Positions 56,401 through 64,000 of a stretch of 64,000 nt of DNA are shown piece after piece. This stretch comes from Podocnemis expansa (lineage: Eukaryota; Chordata; Testudines; Podocnemididae), in NCBI GenBank assembly GCA_007922195.1, contig ML682005.1, positions 40,237,178-40,301,177 on the forward strand. The letters are read 5' to 3'. The notes beneath the pieces are model-generated. The model had not been told where the DNA came from. It made no database searches and worked only from the letters and a program-made list of their open reading frames with translations. The position numbers were made by a program, and so were the translations under genes. Within the stretch, counting starts at the first letter, position 1. Every line of letters begins with the position of its first letter.

Positions 56401-59400
56401 TGTGAGAAAGGTTTCTTCCACACTGTTTTCCTTTTTATGCTTTTGAGAAAAGAAGAAATGATGTAGGTAAAGTGAACTTAATTCTGGCTTCAGTTTCTGT
56501 ACCAGGTTCTGTTCTCAGTAACACCTGTGGAACATGATTGAAAACGCAGTAGAGGGTGAAATTTGGTGCGCTGTCTCTCTTTTGTGGATAATGAGCCATG
56601 AACCAGAAATATAGGAACTTGACCTTTGGGCTTCTCTTCAGTGATTGTGGCAAATTCGCTTCTGTGAGCGTGATCTCCTTGATTGACTGAACGGGTCTCT
56701 GAAGACCTGCTCAGCCAATCAGGAAGTTGATGAGTGAGACCACCCCCAAAGGAATGTAGCGCTAAGTCGGGAGGAAGGGGGTTTCCATTTGACTCAGCTT
56801 CTCGAAGACACTGTGGTAAGTAGGCGGTAGATGATCGGAGGGAGATAAGCAAGTTATTATAAGTACTTTGCATCTATCCACCTAATTGCCACTGAAATCA
56901 CGCCCTGGTGTTAGACTAGGCCTTAGACATCTCTGGAAGAGTTTCCAGGCTGACAATTACTTGTAATCTAAACCATTTTATGTAGAAGTTAAGATAATAT
57001 GCTACCATGTGGTGTCACTTCTTCATGTTTTCAGAGGAAAAAATGCACATTGTAATCTGCCCTGTAGAAGGTACCTGTGGAGCGAAGTGAGACATGTAGA
57101 GTAGTTCTTTATATTCTTTGTAGAAAGAATCAGAGTATCCAGCAATTTTGCTGTTGGTATGTAATAGAATTGTCTGTATTCTTGAGTAGGTACATAGTTT
57201 AATTCATTGTGCGCTTCAGGGAGTAAAGCAAACAAGGAGTCTGGCACTTTTAAAGACTAAGAAATTTAGTGCAAATGTTAAAGACTGACAAAGAGCCACC
57301 AGACTCTTTGTTTGTTTTGCAGGTCTAGACTACCATGGCTACCCTTTGGAATTCAGGAAGTCATTTTAAATGACTTCAGACAAGAGAAGAGAAGTTTAAT
57401 CTCATAGCTTTGATTAACGCTAAGGGTATGCCTTATACTGATGGTGGCGAAATCTCCATCATCAGCCCGGCATTCTGGGCGCAGTTAATAGTGAGTCTGA
57501 ACTCACTGCTCCGCTCCCAGGAGTCAGCCACAGAAGTCCTGGGGGCCAAAGGGCGTATGGGAATGCCAGCCACAAGGGATTTGTGGTTGGCTTTCCTGAA
57601 ATGCATACTGGTGGCTAAAAAAGTCACCAGCCCTTAACGCAAGAAACTTTAGGTTCCTTGTGTAACTGCCGGTCAATGGCTTCTGAAAACTGGCCCCAGT
57701 GTAGACTAGGGCTAAGTTAATTATTTGAATCTGAATAAACTGTTTTGCTGATGTTCTTTTAAACCTCTGTTCAGTAGTTGTAAAAATTTGCATATTAGAG
57801 CAAATGCAACAGACATGAAACTTAATGGAATGTAACTTAATCCTGATGTTTCTTTGTTTGATATGTTAATCTTTCAGAGGGTTCTAGTAGCAAAAAAGTA
57901 AAGCAAATAGTTGTACTTGCATGGAATTATAAGCACATTTCTTAGGTTCTTGCATCTGTTTTGTTCAGTAACTTATGCTTTAATGATCCTCTGAAAAATG
58001 GTGTGGTGTACAGAATCAACATACTAAAATTGTCATAATTTTTCACAATGATTTGTTTTGATGTTGAAGTTGTTAGTAATTTATTTCTTTTGTTGATGGA
58101 AATCATTGATGCTGATATGAAGTTGACTGAAACCTTTTGATTTCCTTCCCTGCATGATTAGGTTACAAAGCAAGAATGGAAAACAGAACATGCCATTATC
58201 TACAGCAACAGTGTCTATGGTTCATAGTGTCCCAGAACTGATGGTTAGCTCTGAGGCAAGTTGAATCACACTAGCTTTATTCTGCGGTTTGAAATTTTAT
58301 TTAGAGGAGTTTTTTCCTCAAAAAGGTGTCTTTTAAATATAAAATATTGGATTGGCCTTACTTTGAGGAGGACCCTGAGGTTTCAATAAGTGTAACTAAT
58401 GTCTTCAAGTCTGCACTATAGGCATATATTGAATAATTGAGTTTTCCCTAATACTGTTAGTATATACCAATAGAGATTACAGACATTATAAGTTACCTCT
58501 GATTCTGTAGTATTTTAATACTGCTTATTGCAAGGATATGATGCCCTTGTGATGGTAGGCTTAAAACCTTCAGCTTTCCATATGTTTCTTCCTCTTCAGA
58601 AATAAGCGTCAGGTAAAAATCCTATTATCATCACATTTAATAATCTCCAAAGGGTGAAATCTCTCTAGAACCTAATTTCTCTACATTTCAAGGGATAAAG
58701 AAATGACCTGTTGTCTTTAGTAGCATTTTAGTATCTGTGATATAGACTGCAATATTTGAGGCCTAAATGTTGGAATAAATTTTCTGGGCAAGAGTGCTCC
58801 TGTTTCCTTTTAGGAAAGTCTGCTGACTATTTTAAAGATGATTTAAAGTAAAAACAAAGAAAACGCCCCTTCTCTTTCCCTGTCTTTCGCAAGCTTGCTT
58901 TCCTTTTTTGTTTTTTAACTAACTCTCTTCCTTCTTCTCTCTACCTCTTCCCTTCTACTTTGTTCTCACTTTTTCTTCCTTTTGCCTCTTTCAGTTTTAG
59001 AAGTGTATAAACAAATAGTTTGGGGGAACATGCAGTAGTCTCAAAAAATGCCAGTTTTGGTGGAGATTTTTACAGTCTGGTTCAGCACCCAACTCCTGTT
59101 TGTGCTTTCTAAAAAAACCCATTCACTTAACTTCTGTAAATTACTTAACTGGCTGGTGTCCGTAAACTACCAGATTTATAGAGCCCTGTGCAGATACAAA
59201 TAAGTGGATCTGCATCCACAGCAGATTCTCTGTGCATATCTGCATGGCATCAGCAGATATAATGCTGATATCTATGGATTTGCGGAATTCTAAAAGTCAA
59301 GTCAAAAGGTAGCACTTCCGTGGGCAGTAGTAGGGAGACAGAGCATCCTTAAAGTTGTGGAGGGGCTGTCATTACTGTCTATTTCATGGCTCTGTGAGAA

Positions 59401-62400
59401 TGACAAGGGGGATGCTTTCGTCTGGGAGGCTGGCAAGCAGCAAGCTTGCACCAGCCTCCTTGGGCTGCAGCTGTCTGGGGCTTGCAGGACTTGCTGTATT
59501 CTAGGGAGGAGTGACACTGCAGCAACTCCTGGTCTTGCTGACATTCAGGAGGCAGCAAGGTGAGATGTCAGCAGACTTTCAGGATGTCTGCAAGACCCAA
59601 CAAGCATCAGAATGGCAGTTGTCCTGCTGCTGCCTGAGACCCCCACAAACATCTGGCTACTGCTGCTCAGGACCGGCAAGGCTTGGAACACTGTAGCTCT
59701 GCTGCTTCCTTTGGTGGGAGCAAACTCAGGCTGCAGCTGCTTTGGAGCTTGCTGGTCAGGGACAGCACTGGGGTGTGAGAATCTGCAGCCCATGGGATGC
59801 CTGCAAGCCCTCCATGGGCAGCAGCAGGTCCCAGAGTGGCAGCAGCCTAGGGTGTGGAGTCATGCTGCTGCCACTCTGGGGCTTGCAGCTAGGGCTTGGT
59901 GGCATTCCTCAGGGCTGCATCCATCCATGCCGTGCTGCTGCCCAGGATGCCAGCAAACTCCAGGTGGTTGCTGCCTTGCTGCTGCCTCCAACCTGACAAG
60001 CCCTGGAGCTGCTGCAGCTCTAGGATGTAGGCAAATCCCAGGCTGCTGCTGCTCCAGGGTTTGATGCTTTTGGAGGCAGCAGCAAGGCTGCATTTGTGGG
60101 GCCTGGCAGCAGGACAGGTGGCTGAAGCCCTGAAAGATGTCCACAAACCCCAGCTGCAAGCCCTAGACCAGCAGAAGCCCAAAGCTTGTAGGGGGATGGT
60201 TGTGGGTGGCAGCAGAGCTGCTGCAGTTCCAGGACTTGCCAGCATCCTGTGGAGCTGCAGCCACCCATGCCTTGCTGCCTCCTGGGATGCTGGCAAACAT
60301 GGGTGGCTTCAGTCTTGCTGCTGCCTCTGGACTGGCAAGCCCCTTGCTGCAAGCCCTAGCAGGCATCAGCCCAGTCTTCGCCAGTGTCCCGGAGCTGCAG
60401 CCGCTCAGGTTTGCCGGGATCCTGGGAGGCACCAGTGCACAGGTGCCCTGTGAGATGCCAGCAAGCCCTGAAGCTATAGCAGTCCTGGTTTGCCAGTGTC
60501 CCAAGAGGCAGCAAAGCTGCACCTCTTCAGGGCTCGCCTGTCCCAGAGCAGCAGCAGCCGGGGGCTTGTGGGCGTTCCAGGCAGTAGCAGAACTATGCTG
60601 CTCCAGGGCTTGCAGGCATCCTGCAGTGCTGCAGCCACCTGCACCTTGCTGCCTCCTGAGATGCTAGGATGCTCATTTTTGGAGGGTGTGCAGCTCCTTC
60701 TAAAAATCAGGCCCTGCTGAGGCATCTCGGCTTGTGTGTTAAGTGGTAGTTGCTTTGAAAAACGTGGCCTTTAATGATATTTGGTGCCTTGATATGTGTT
60801 GTAGAGTTGTTGCTTTTAATATTAGTAGTAGTAGTGTTTGTCAGGCTTTTGTGCATAAGTTGTAGGGTTCCTTTTGCTGACAAATGGCTGGCAAAGCTAG
60901 TTACATTAGAATGGGTTGGGGGGCAAAAATCTCTTCAGAAGTTACTAAACATTTGGGCTTCTGATGAGTCATAGATTTTGATTTATTTAAAATTTCATTG
61001 ACTTGTCTCAGATTTTTAGTCTGTAATTCTTTGTTTTAGCAAGCTGAACAGCTAGGAAGGGAAGACCAGCAGCGACTACATCGAAATCGAAAACTGGTGT
61101 TGATGGTAGATTTGGACCAGACGTTAATCCATACAACAGAACAGCACTGCCAACAGATGTCTAATAAAGTAAATATTTCTTATATTCTTGCGATTACTCT
61201 GGCTTGAGACTTTTTTCTATTCAAGTCTAATGACATGACAGTTCTGTAAAAATCTATACTGTACACTAGACTGTAAGAGAAAAGCTAAATAACTAATATA
61301 TTTTCCACCATTTATATAGTTCTGCACTTTCCATTTTAGTCAGCATGGACAACAAAACTAAGCTAGTCACCTTCAATTTTTGGTATTCATACTATTGTGT
61401 TTTCAGGTTCACAGCACTAGAAAAAATAGCCGAATAGACTGTCTCTACTTAAAAGTAAAATGAAGATTAGTGTTCCTGTTAATTTAACCATTCTCCATCT
61501 CATTCTTTAATTAAGCCTTCCATATATCTTTAGTTTAAATGCCTAATTTTTTACTTTTCAAACTGAAGATGTTCCACCAATTAAGAAAATTAATTAAAAG
61601 AATGTTGGATGCTTGTGTGTGTTTCCCAATTGGTGGGTTTTGCAGCCATGTTTAATGTTTTTCTGTTTCCAGTTGTTTTTCATGAAAGATTGTTTCACGC
61701 TGCAGGGAAAATTAACTGTACAGAAAGTAAACTGAAAAATAGAGAATTTTTCCCCCTCTTATTGCTGTTATAATTCATGTTACTTGTAACAGTAGTAGGT
61801 CAACATTCTGATGCAGTTAATTTACTCAAAAAAAGAAAAACCCTCTCTGCTGCCTCTTAACACTACTTCCTCTTCCCTGACATCCTACCTAGAAATAGTG
61901 CACGGGGCACTCCTAAGGGGATGGTATTAGAAGTTATTTTCAGGATAACGTTTGCTGGTTTTCCCAATTCTCTTCCATCATTACTTGCAAAAAGAAAGTA
62001 TTAATGTGCTCTCTGTTAAGTGTCAAGTTGTTTCCTTTCAGAGAAATTGGTAAACTTGGTTTCCTGGACAGAGGAAACTTATCATATTGTTTTTCATGTT
62101 CCCTAGTTGGAAGCCTGAAAACAAATCTAGCTAAAATTCACACTTCTGCATGCCTAACATTATTACTACTACATGAAGGAAAATACAAACTAGTTTATCC
62201 ATCAGAGAGGGAATAATGAATGCATAATAAAATAAATGACATGGAGAGTTGAGTGGCCATGCCTGTGTCTGTTGTTTCTAAAACTAATGTTCAGGAGGTC
62301 CATAAAAGAGCACTCAGCTTGCTCACATGTTTGTGTAAATCCGTTCTTGAACCTCTCTATGGTTGGTTGCATTTTCATAGTTATAGTGTGTTTTGTTCAA

Positions 62401-63642
62401 TAGAAATTGATCAATTTTTTAAAAATTTTTCAGCCAAGTGTGTAGTAAAACTAATGTTTTACTTACAGTAACATGAGAGAGAAATCCTTTAATAAACTGT
62501 CCTGGGTATTTTCATAAAATTTGTCTAAACAAACCTTTGAAAGCTGGGGCTGGCCAGGGCCCTTGTCAGTTTCCCACCCTGTGCACAGCATAGCTACAGG
62601 GAGGTGTGGCGTGGCATGGCTGAAGAGCTGTTGATGGGCTGGATTCAGTCCATTTCGAGTGAGCAGGAGGCAGGTAAAGGGGAAGTGCCCTGAACAGTTT
62701 AAAATCCAGACATGGACATCCCTGCCCAGTTCTGCTCTCCTCCCATGCTCCTAACCCCAGCACCTCTGTCCGTTCCCTGAGCTTAGTGGCAAAAACTCTT
62801 CTGTAGAGATTGCTACCCTACAGCATTTTTTGTACAGAGATGCCCAGTGCCAAACCTGTGACTCCTGCAGAACTGCCAGGATTTCTGTCCTGTATCTCTC
62901 TGACTCTGTTCTCCTCCACCCCCAGCAGTTCTTGGCAGGGAATGAGGACAGCAGAGTTGGTAGGGTCCCTGTCAGGAAGTAGCTGAGTCCTGCCACCCAG
63001 CTGCAATGCTCCCTCCACCTTCGCCATGCTCCTGTCCTGCCTTGCTCCCCACACTCTGCCTTGCACACAGGCACCCCTGCCCCTCTTGTCTTCTGTACAC
63101 AGTGCAGGCGAAAGTAATGCCAAATATATTAATTATTTTAGTAAAGTTTATTAATAAGACATATCTGTATGTCTTATCTATCAGATTTTCTCACCGGCCC
63201 CCCTGTCTGAGAAGATAATTGCAGTGTGGCCCCTCACCCAAAAAGGTTGGACAGCTGTGCTGTAAACAATTACTGGGATTCTAAAATGTGTTGTACGACC
63301 TTCCAAAAAACCTTTGGATTGAATACGTTTCCAAATGCAAATCTTTCAGGCTGAAATTTATTTAGCTTAATGTGGCTGAATGAGGATCTTCGGGTAGAAC
63401 TCAGGTAAAGGGAGGTGCTTTTAGGCAGGTTTATTCTTGTACTGAACTTAATAATCCATAGCAGGACTTAAGTTTCTTTGTTCTCATCTAGGGAATATTC
63501 CACTTCCAGCTGGGTCGAGGCGAGCCTATGCTGCATACTCGTTTGCGTCCTCATTGCAAGGAATTCCTAGAAAAGATTGCCAAGCTATATGAATTGCACG
63601 TTTTCACCTTTGGTAGTAGACTTTATGCACATACTATTGCAG
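44175..63642 (+). CDS. CTDP1: CTDP1 (FCP1) RNA polymerase II CTD phosphatase, 5' part of gene (five exons; continues beyond window)
   Basis: Join of 44175-44479, 54507-54590, 58162-58255, 61040-61168 and 63492-63642; the parts stay in one frame with codon phases 2, 2, 0, 0 and 1 at the ends. The product dephosphorylates serines of the RNA polymerase II C-terminal repeat in the nucleus, which recycles polymerase after transcription. About 254 residues are encoded here. Residues 1-130 look like a biotinyl/lipoyl-type fold split by a Pro/Ala-rich insert; residues about 180-254 begin the FCP1 homology (HAD-type) domain. The catalytic DxDxT motif reads DLDQT at residues 185-189, with Asp185 the expected nucleophile. 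Exon 5 contains the LRPHC and HVFTFGSRLYAHTIA stretches typical of FCP1. The rest of the phosphatase domain, the BRCT domain and the TFIIF-binding tail lie to the right of the window. The start is the ATG in a strong Kozak context (A at -3, G at +4). Confidence 0.97.
44870..45005 (-). repeat. CR1 3' tail, antisense
   Basis: GGAATCACAGGGTTGGAAGG then GACCTCATGAGATCA is the reverse complement of a CR1 3' end. Confidence 0.7.
45019..45473. mobile_element. hAT-type element, GC-rich
   Basis: Ends CAAGACCGTCCCTAAGG and the reverse complement of CAGCGCCATACCTAGGG. Flanked by ACTATGGC (45011-45018) and ACTGTGGC (45474-45481), seven of eight identical. Frames on both strands inside it are not genes. 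Confidence 0.72.
45508..45706. mobile_element. hAT-type element
   Basis: Ends CAGTGGTTCCCACCC and GGTTGGGAGACACTG. Flanked by CTGGAGAC and GTGTAGAC, six of eight identical. Confidence 0.8.
45754..45936. mobile_element. hAT-type element with perfect 8-bp duplication
   Basis: Ends CGGGCGTCTCAAAC and GTTTGAGACCACTG. Flanked on both sides by CAGTAAAT (45746-45753 and 45937-45944). Confidence 0.88.
46140..46325 (-). mobile_element. Penelope-like terminal fragment nested in another
   Basis: An outer antisense copy (GGAGTCCTGTAGCACCTTAG ... TTTATTTGG, resuming at CTCAAACCCAGTTTCGTG) is interrupted by a second antisense copy (AGAAACAAGCAAGGAGTCCC to TTGTCAGATGCTGTGGG). Confidence 0.65.
46345..46570. 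mobile_element. Foldback Penelope-like terminal fragment
   Basis: Left arm antisense (CAGGAGTCCTGTGGTACATT ... CATCAGATAC), right arm sense (TATATCTGATGAAGTGGGTT ... GGTTTCACAGGAC). The right arm keeps CTGATGA but has GAGA in place of GAAA. Confidence 0.7.
46590..46690 (+). repeat. MIR-type SINE, 3' half
   Basis: CCTCATCTGTAATGGGAGGG followed by GGTAATAATAATTCTATACT and a GATTACTGTGAGACTAAA tail. Confidence 0.65.
46691..51800. other. Intron 1 interior, little recognised
   Basis: AT-rich, plain. A weak MIR-like piece lies at 48385-48490 (TCTGGGACTTGGGAGAACCG) and a G-rich run at 49548-49571. Short frames such as the overlapping Phe/Ser-rich ones at 49958-50214 come from a pyrimidine-rich stretch. 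Confidence 0.5.
51815..53385 (+). pseudogene. Decayed non-LTR reverse transcriptase (CR1/Jockey-like)
   Basis: Reads in the sense of CTDP1, with many stops and frameshifts. Recognisable pieces in order: ELVTPEEQ with DQVLAL shifted (52290-52370), GAAAVDL (52412-52432), YVSDMRPITLHRFAYVGNLA (52637-52696), where the catalytic YADD is replaced by YVGN (52680-52691), then FSDFEPTLKGVLNTMAA (to about 52770), the connection region with LDHILTFHSSLEK, and LPVLLHIASPHLFATI near 53180-53230. An open 77-codon frame at 51815-52048 may be an upstream part of the same element. No endonuclease domain could be found. Confidence 0.6.
53390..54506. other. Intron 1 end, nothing recognised
   Basis: AT-rich sequence leading to the polypyrimidine tract and acceptor of exon 2. 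Confidence 0.5.
54507..54590 (+). CDS. CTDP1: CTDP1 exon 2
   Basis: The acceptor is TTTTTCAG|AGGC and the donor CTCA|GTAAGTA. The first base completes a Gly codon from exon 1, after which the exon reads GILVRLEGCSHPVVMKGLC and AECGQDLT. This is the second half of the N-terminal lipoyl-like region, including a Cys-x2-Cys pair (CAEC). Length 84 bases, ending in phase 2. Confidence 0.96.
57224..57353. mobile_element. Short Penelope-like foldback
   Basis: AGCAAACAAGGAGTCTGGCA on the left is answered by GCCACCAGACTCTTTGTTTG on the right, ending CTACCATGGCTACCCTTTGG. Only the outer ends remain; the hammerhead-like part is missing. Confidence 0.65.
57421..57714. mobile_element. MITE with GTCTAC-type termini
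   Basis: Left TAAGGGTATGCCTTATACTG and right CCAGTGTAGACTAGGGCTAA are imperfect inverted repeats. Confidence 0.5.
58162..58255 (+). CDS. CTDP1: CTDP1 exon 3
   Basis: The acceptor is GCATGATTAG|GTTACAA. The exon completes the Gln codon begun in exon 2 and encodes the linker LQSKNGKQNMPLSTATVSMV, then HSVPELMVSSE, between the N-terminal domain and the phosphatase domain. It must end at 58255 (GAG) to join exon 4 in frame. The intron therefore begins GCAAGT, a non-canonical GC donor. Length 94 bases, ending in phase 0. Confidence 0.95.
58256..58257 (+). other. CTDP1: Non-canonical GC splice donor of intron 3
   Basis: GAG|GCAAGT. All other positions match the donor consensus, as is typical for the minor class of functional GC-AG introns. 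Reading-frame continuity (exon 3 ends in a complete Glu codon, exon 4 begins with Gln) fixes the boundary here. Confidence 0.88.
59170..59300. repeat. Fragment of the gcggatatctgtgg repeat
   Basis: TAGAGCCCTGTGCAGATACA ... TGATATCTATGGATTTGCGG matches half of the element at 42245-42497. Confidence 0.55.
59310..60715. repeat. CTG-rich degenerate minisatellite-like block in intron 3
   Basis: About 1.4 kb built from variants of a unit around CTTGCTGCTGCCTCCnGGnA and GCCAGCAAnCCC, with the pair GCAGCAAGG/CCTTGCTGC showing both orientations. Unit length is irregular, roughly 60-80 bases by eye. Because TAA and TAG are rare in this composition, frames of up to 155 codons open in all directions, none with a domain. 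Confidence 0.65.
60720..61039. other. Intron 3 end, nothing recognised
   Basis: Plain sequence up to the acceptor of exon 4. Confidence 0.5.
61040..61168 (+). CDS. CTDP1: CTDP1 exon 4 (catalytic DLDQT motif)
   Basis: The acceptor is TTTTAG|CAAGCT and the donor AATAAA|GTAAAT. It encodes 43 residues starting QAEQLGREDQQRLH. The block LVLMVDLDQTLIHTTE holds the FCP1/SCP-family DxDxT catalytic motif, in which the first Asp is phosphorylated and the second acts as general acid/base. Both aspartates and the Thr are present, so this copy looks functional. Confidence 0.97.
61169..63491 (+). other. CTDP1: CTDP1 intron 4
   Basis: GT-AG intron of 2.3 kb. It is AT-rich and without recognised elements to about 62.53 kb, then a GC-richer insert, and a hAT-like end near 63.12-63.26 kb. 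Confidence 0.92.
63120..63262. mobile_element. hAT-like 3' end fragment
   Basis: CAGTGTGGCCCCTCACCCAA followed by AAAGGTTGGACAGCTGTGCTG resembles the end of hAT elements with CAGGGGTGTCCAAAC termini. The matching left end was not found; the GC-richer sequence at 62540-63110 may be its interior. Confidence 0.5.
63492..63642 (+). CDS. CTDP1: CTDP1 exon 5 (phosphatase domain)
   Basis: The acceptor is CTCATCTAG|GGAATA and the donor GCAG|GTAAGTAG. It encodes 50 residues starting GIFHFQLGRGEPMLHTRLRP and ending in the conserved FTFGSRLYAHTIA, part of the HAD-type core. It ends in phase 1, so the next exon, outside the window, completes a Gly codon. Confidence 0.96.
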
Positions 63643-64000
63643 GTAAGTAGCACACTACTCAGAATACTAGGGTGATGAGTCTTAAGTTTAAATGGGACTT
63701 TGAGTTTGTTTCTAAGTCTCTTTCCACCCATACCTCTAAAATGATTCTGTGCAAACTAACATCATTGAGGACCCAAAACTGTAAGTTACTATTAAAATCT
63801 TGCATTGAAAATTTTGTCTAAATTTAAAGAATAGAGTTCCATAAGTAAAATGATCAGGTTCTTTGGAACCTAATCCATGAACTCTTTTTCTCTTTCTCAG
63901 ACACAGTCCTGTTGTATACTTTATATGAAGTGGGCCACATTGTTTTTCCTTCCTTGGCATCTAGTGGAAGTCATTACAGAGTGGATTAGATGAGGTGTCT
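63643..64000 (+). other. CTDP1: CTDP1 intron 5, start only
   Basis: Begins GTAAGTAG after exon 5. No further exon is seen before the window ends. Confidence 0.85.

Larger units (their letters stand above)
54591..58161 (+). other. CTDP1: CTDP1 intron 2
   Basis: GT-AG intron of 3.6 kb. It holds one copy of a short repeat shared with 28.99-29.11 kb (near 55.20-55.30 kb), an unexplained 127-codon open frame on the minus strand (56490-56873), a small Penelope foldback (57224-57353) and a MITE (57421-57714). Otherwise I see no gene in it. Confidence 0.92.
58256..61039 (+). other. CTDP1: CTDP1 intron 3 (GC-AG)
   Basis: Begins GCAAGT and ends TTTTAG. It contains plain AT-rich sequence to about 59.17 kb, a fragment of the gcagatatctg repeat (59.17-59.30 kb) and a CTG-rich degenerate repeat block (59.31-60.71 kb). 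Confidence 0.9.

Noticed and set aside
59302..60725. Many frames of 60-155 codons on both strands
   Set aside because: They are produced by the CTG-rich repeat, which lacks stop codons in most frames; low complexity and inside an intron.

Overview
The window is vertebrate nuclear DNA, most likely from a reptile and probably a turtle (a crocodilian cannot be excluded). The evidence is a large split gene with amniote-type exons, a CpG-island promoter, and a repeat mix of antisense CR1 tails, MIR-type SINEs, many small hAT and GTCTAC-ended DNA transposons, Penelope-like fragments and a DIRS-like element with inverted termini. The species call rests on repeat character only; no database was consulted.

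The one gene I can support is CTDP1 (FCP1), the phosphatase of the RNA polymerase II C-terminal domain, on the + strand. Its CpG-island promoter lies at about 43.4-44.7 kb and carries three ZNF143-like sites. Five coding exons follow: 44175-44479, 54507-54590, 58162-58255, 61040-61168 and 63492-63642. They join in frame into about the first 254 residues, including the catalytic DLDQT motif in exon 4; the gene continues past the right edge. Intron 3 has a GC-AG boundary rather than GT-AG.

The first 43 kb hold no exon that I recognise and read as intergenic DNA filled with repeats: antisense CR1 tails (near 1.4-2.4 kb and 14.9-15.5 kb), a Tigger-like element with TA duplications (5.0-5.6 kb), foldback Penelope-like fragments (6.1, 14.0, 20.2, 25.3 and 32.8 kb), hAT elements with 8-bp duplications, MITEs with GTCTAC termini, a DIRS-like retroelement (about 34.44-39.40 kb, minus strand) with a gag-like reading frame, a probable solo LTR (39.6-40.8 kb), and two longer Penelope-like copies (41.1-43.0 kb), one still showing a GIY-YIG endonuclease motif.

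Inside CTDP1, intron 1 starts with three hAT elements in a row, then Penelope fragments, a long plain stretch and a decayed non-LTR reverse transcriptase. Intron 2 has a small Penelope foldback and a MITE. Intron 3 has a 1.4-kb CTG-rich degenerate repeat. Intron 4 ends with a hAT-like tail.

The most interesting signal is that the recurrent Penelope-type repeats, which at first look like SINEs, carry a hammerhead-ribozyme-like core. One copy (minus strand, 42680-42720) keeps every core position. Its helix III is replaced by the self-complementary AGCT, which fits a ribozyme acting as a dimer.
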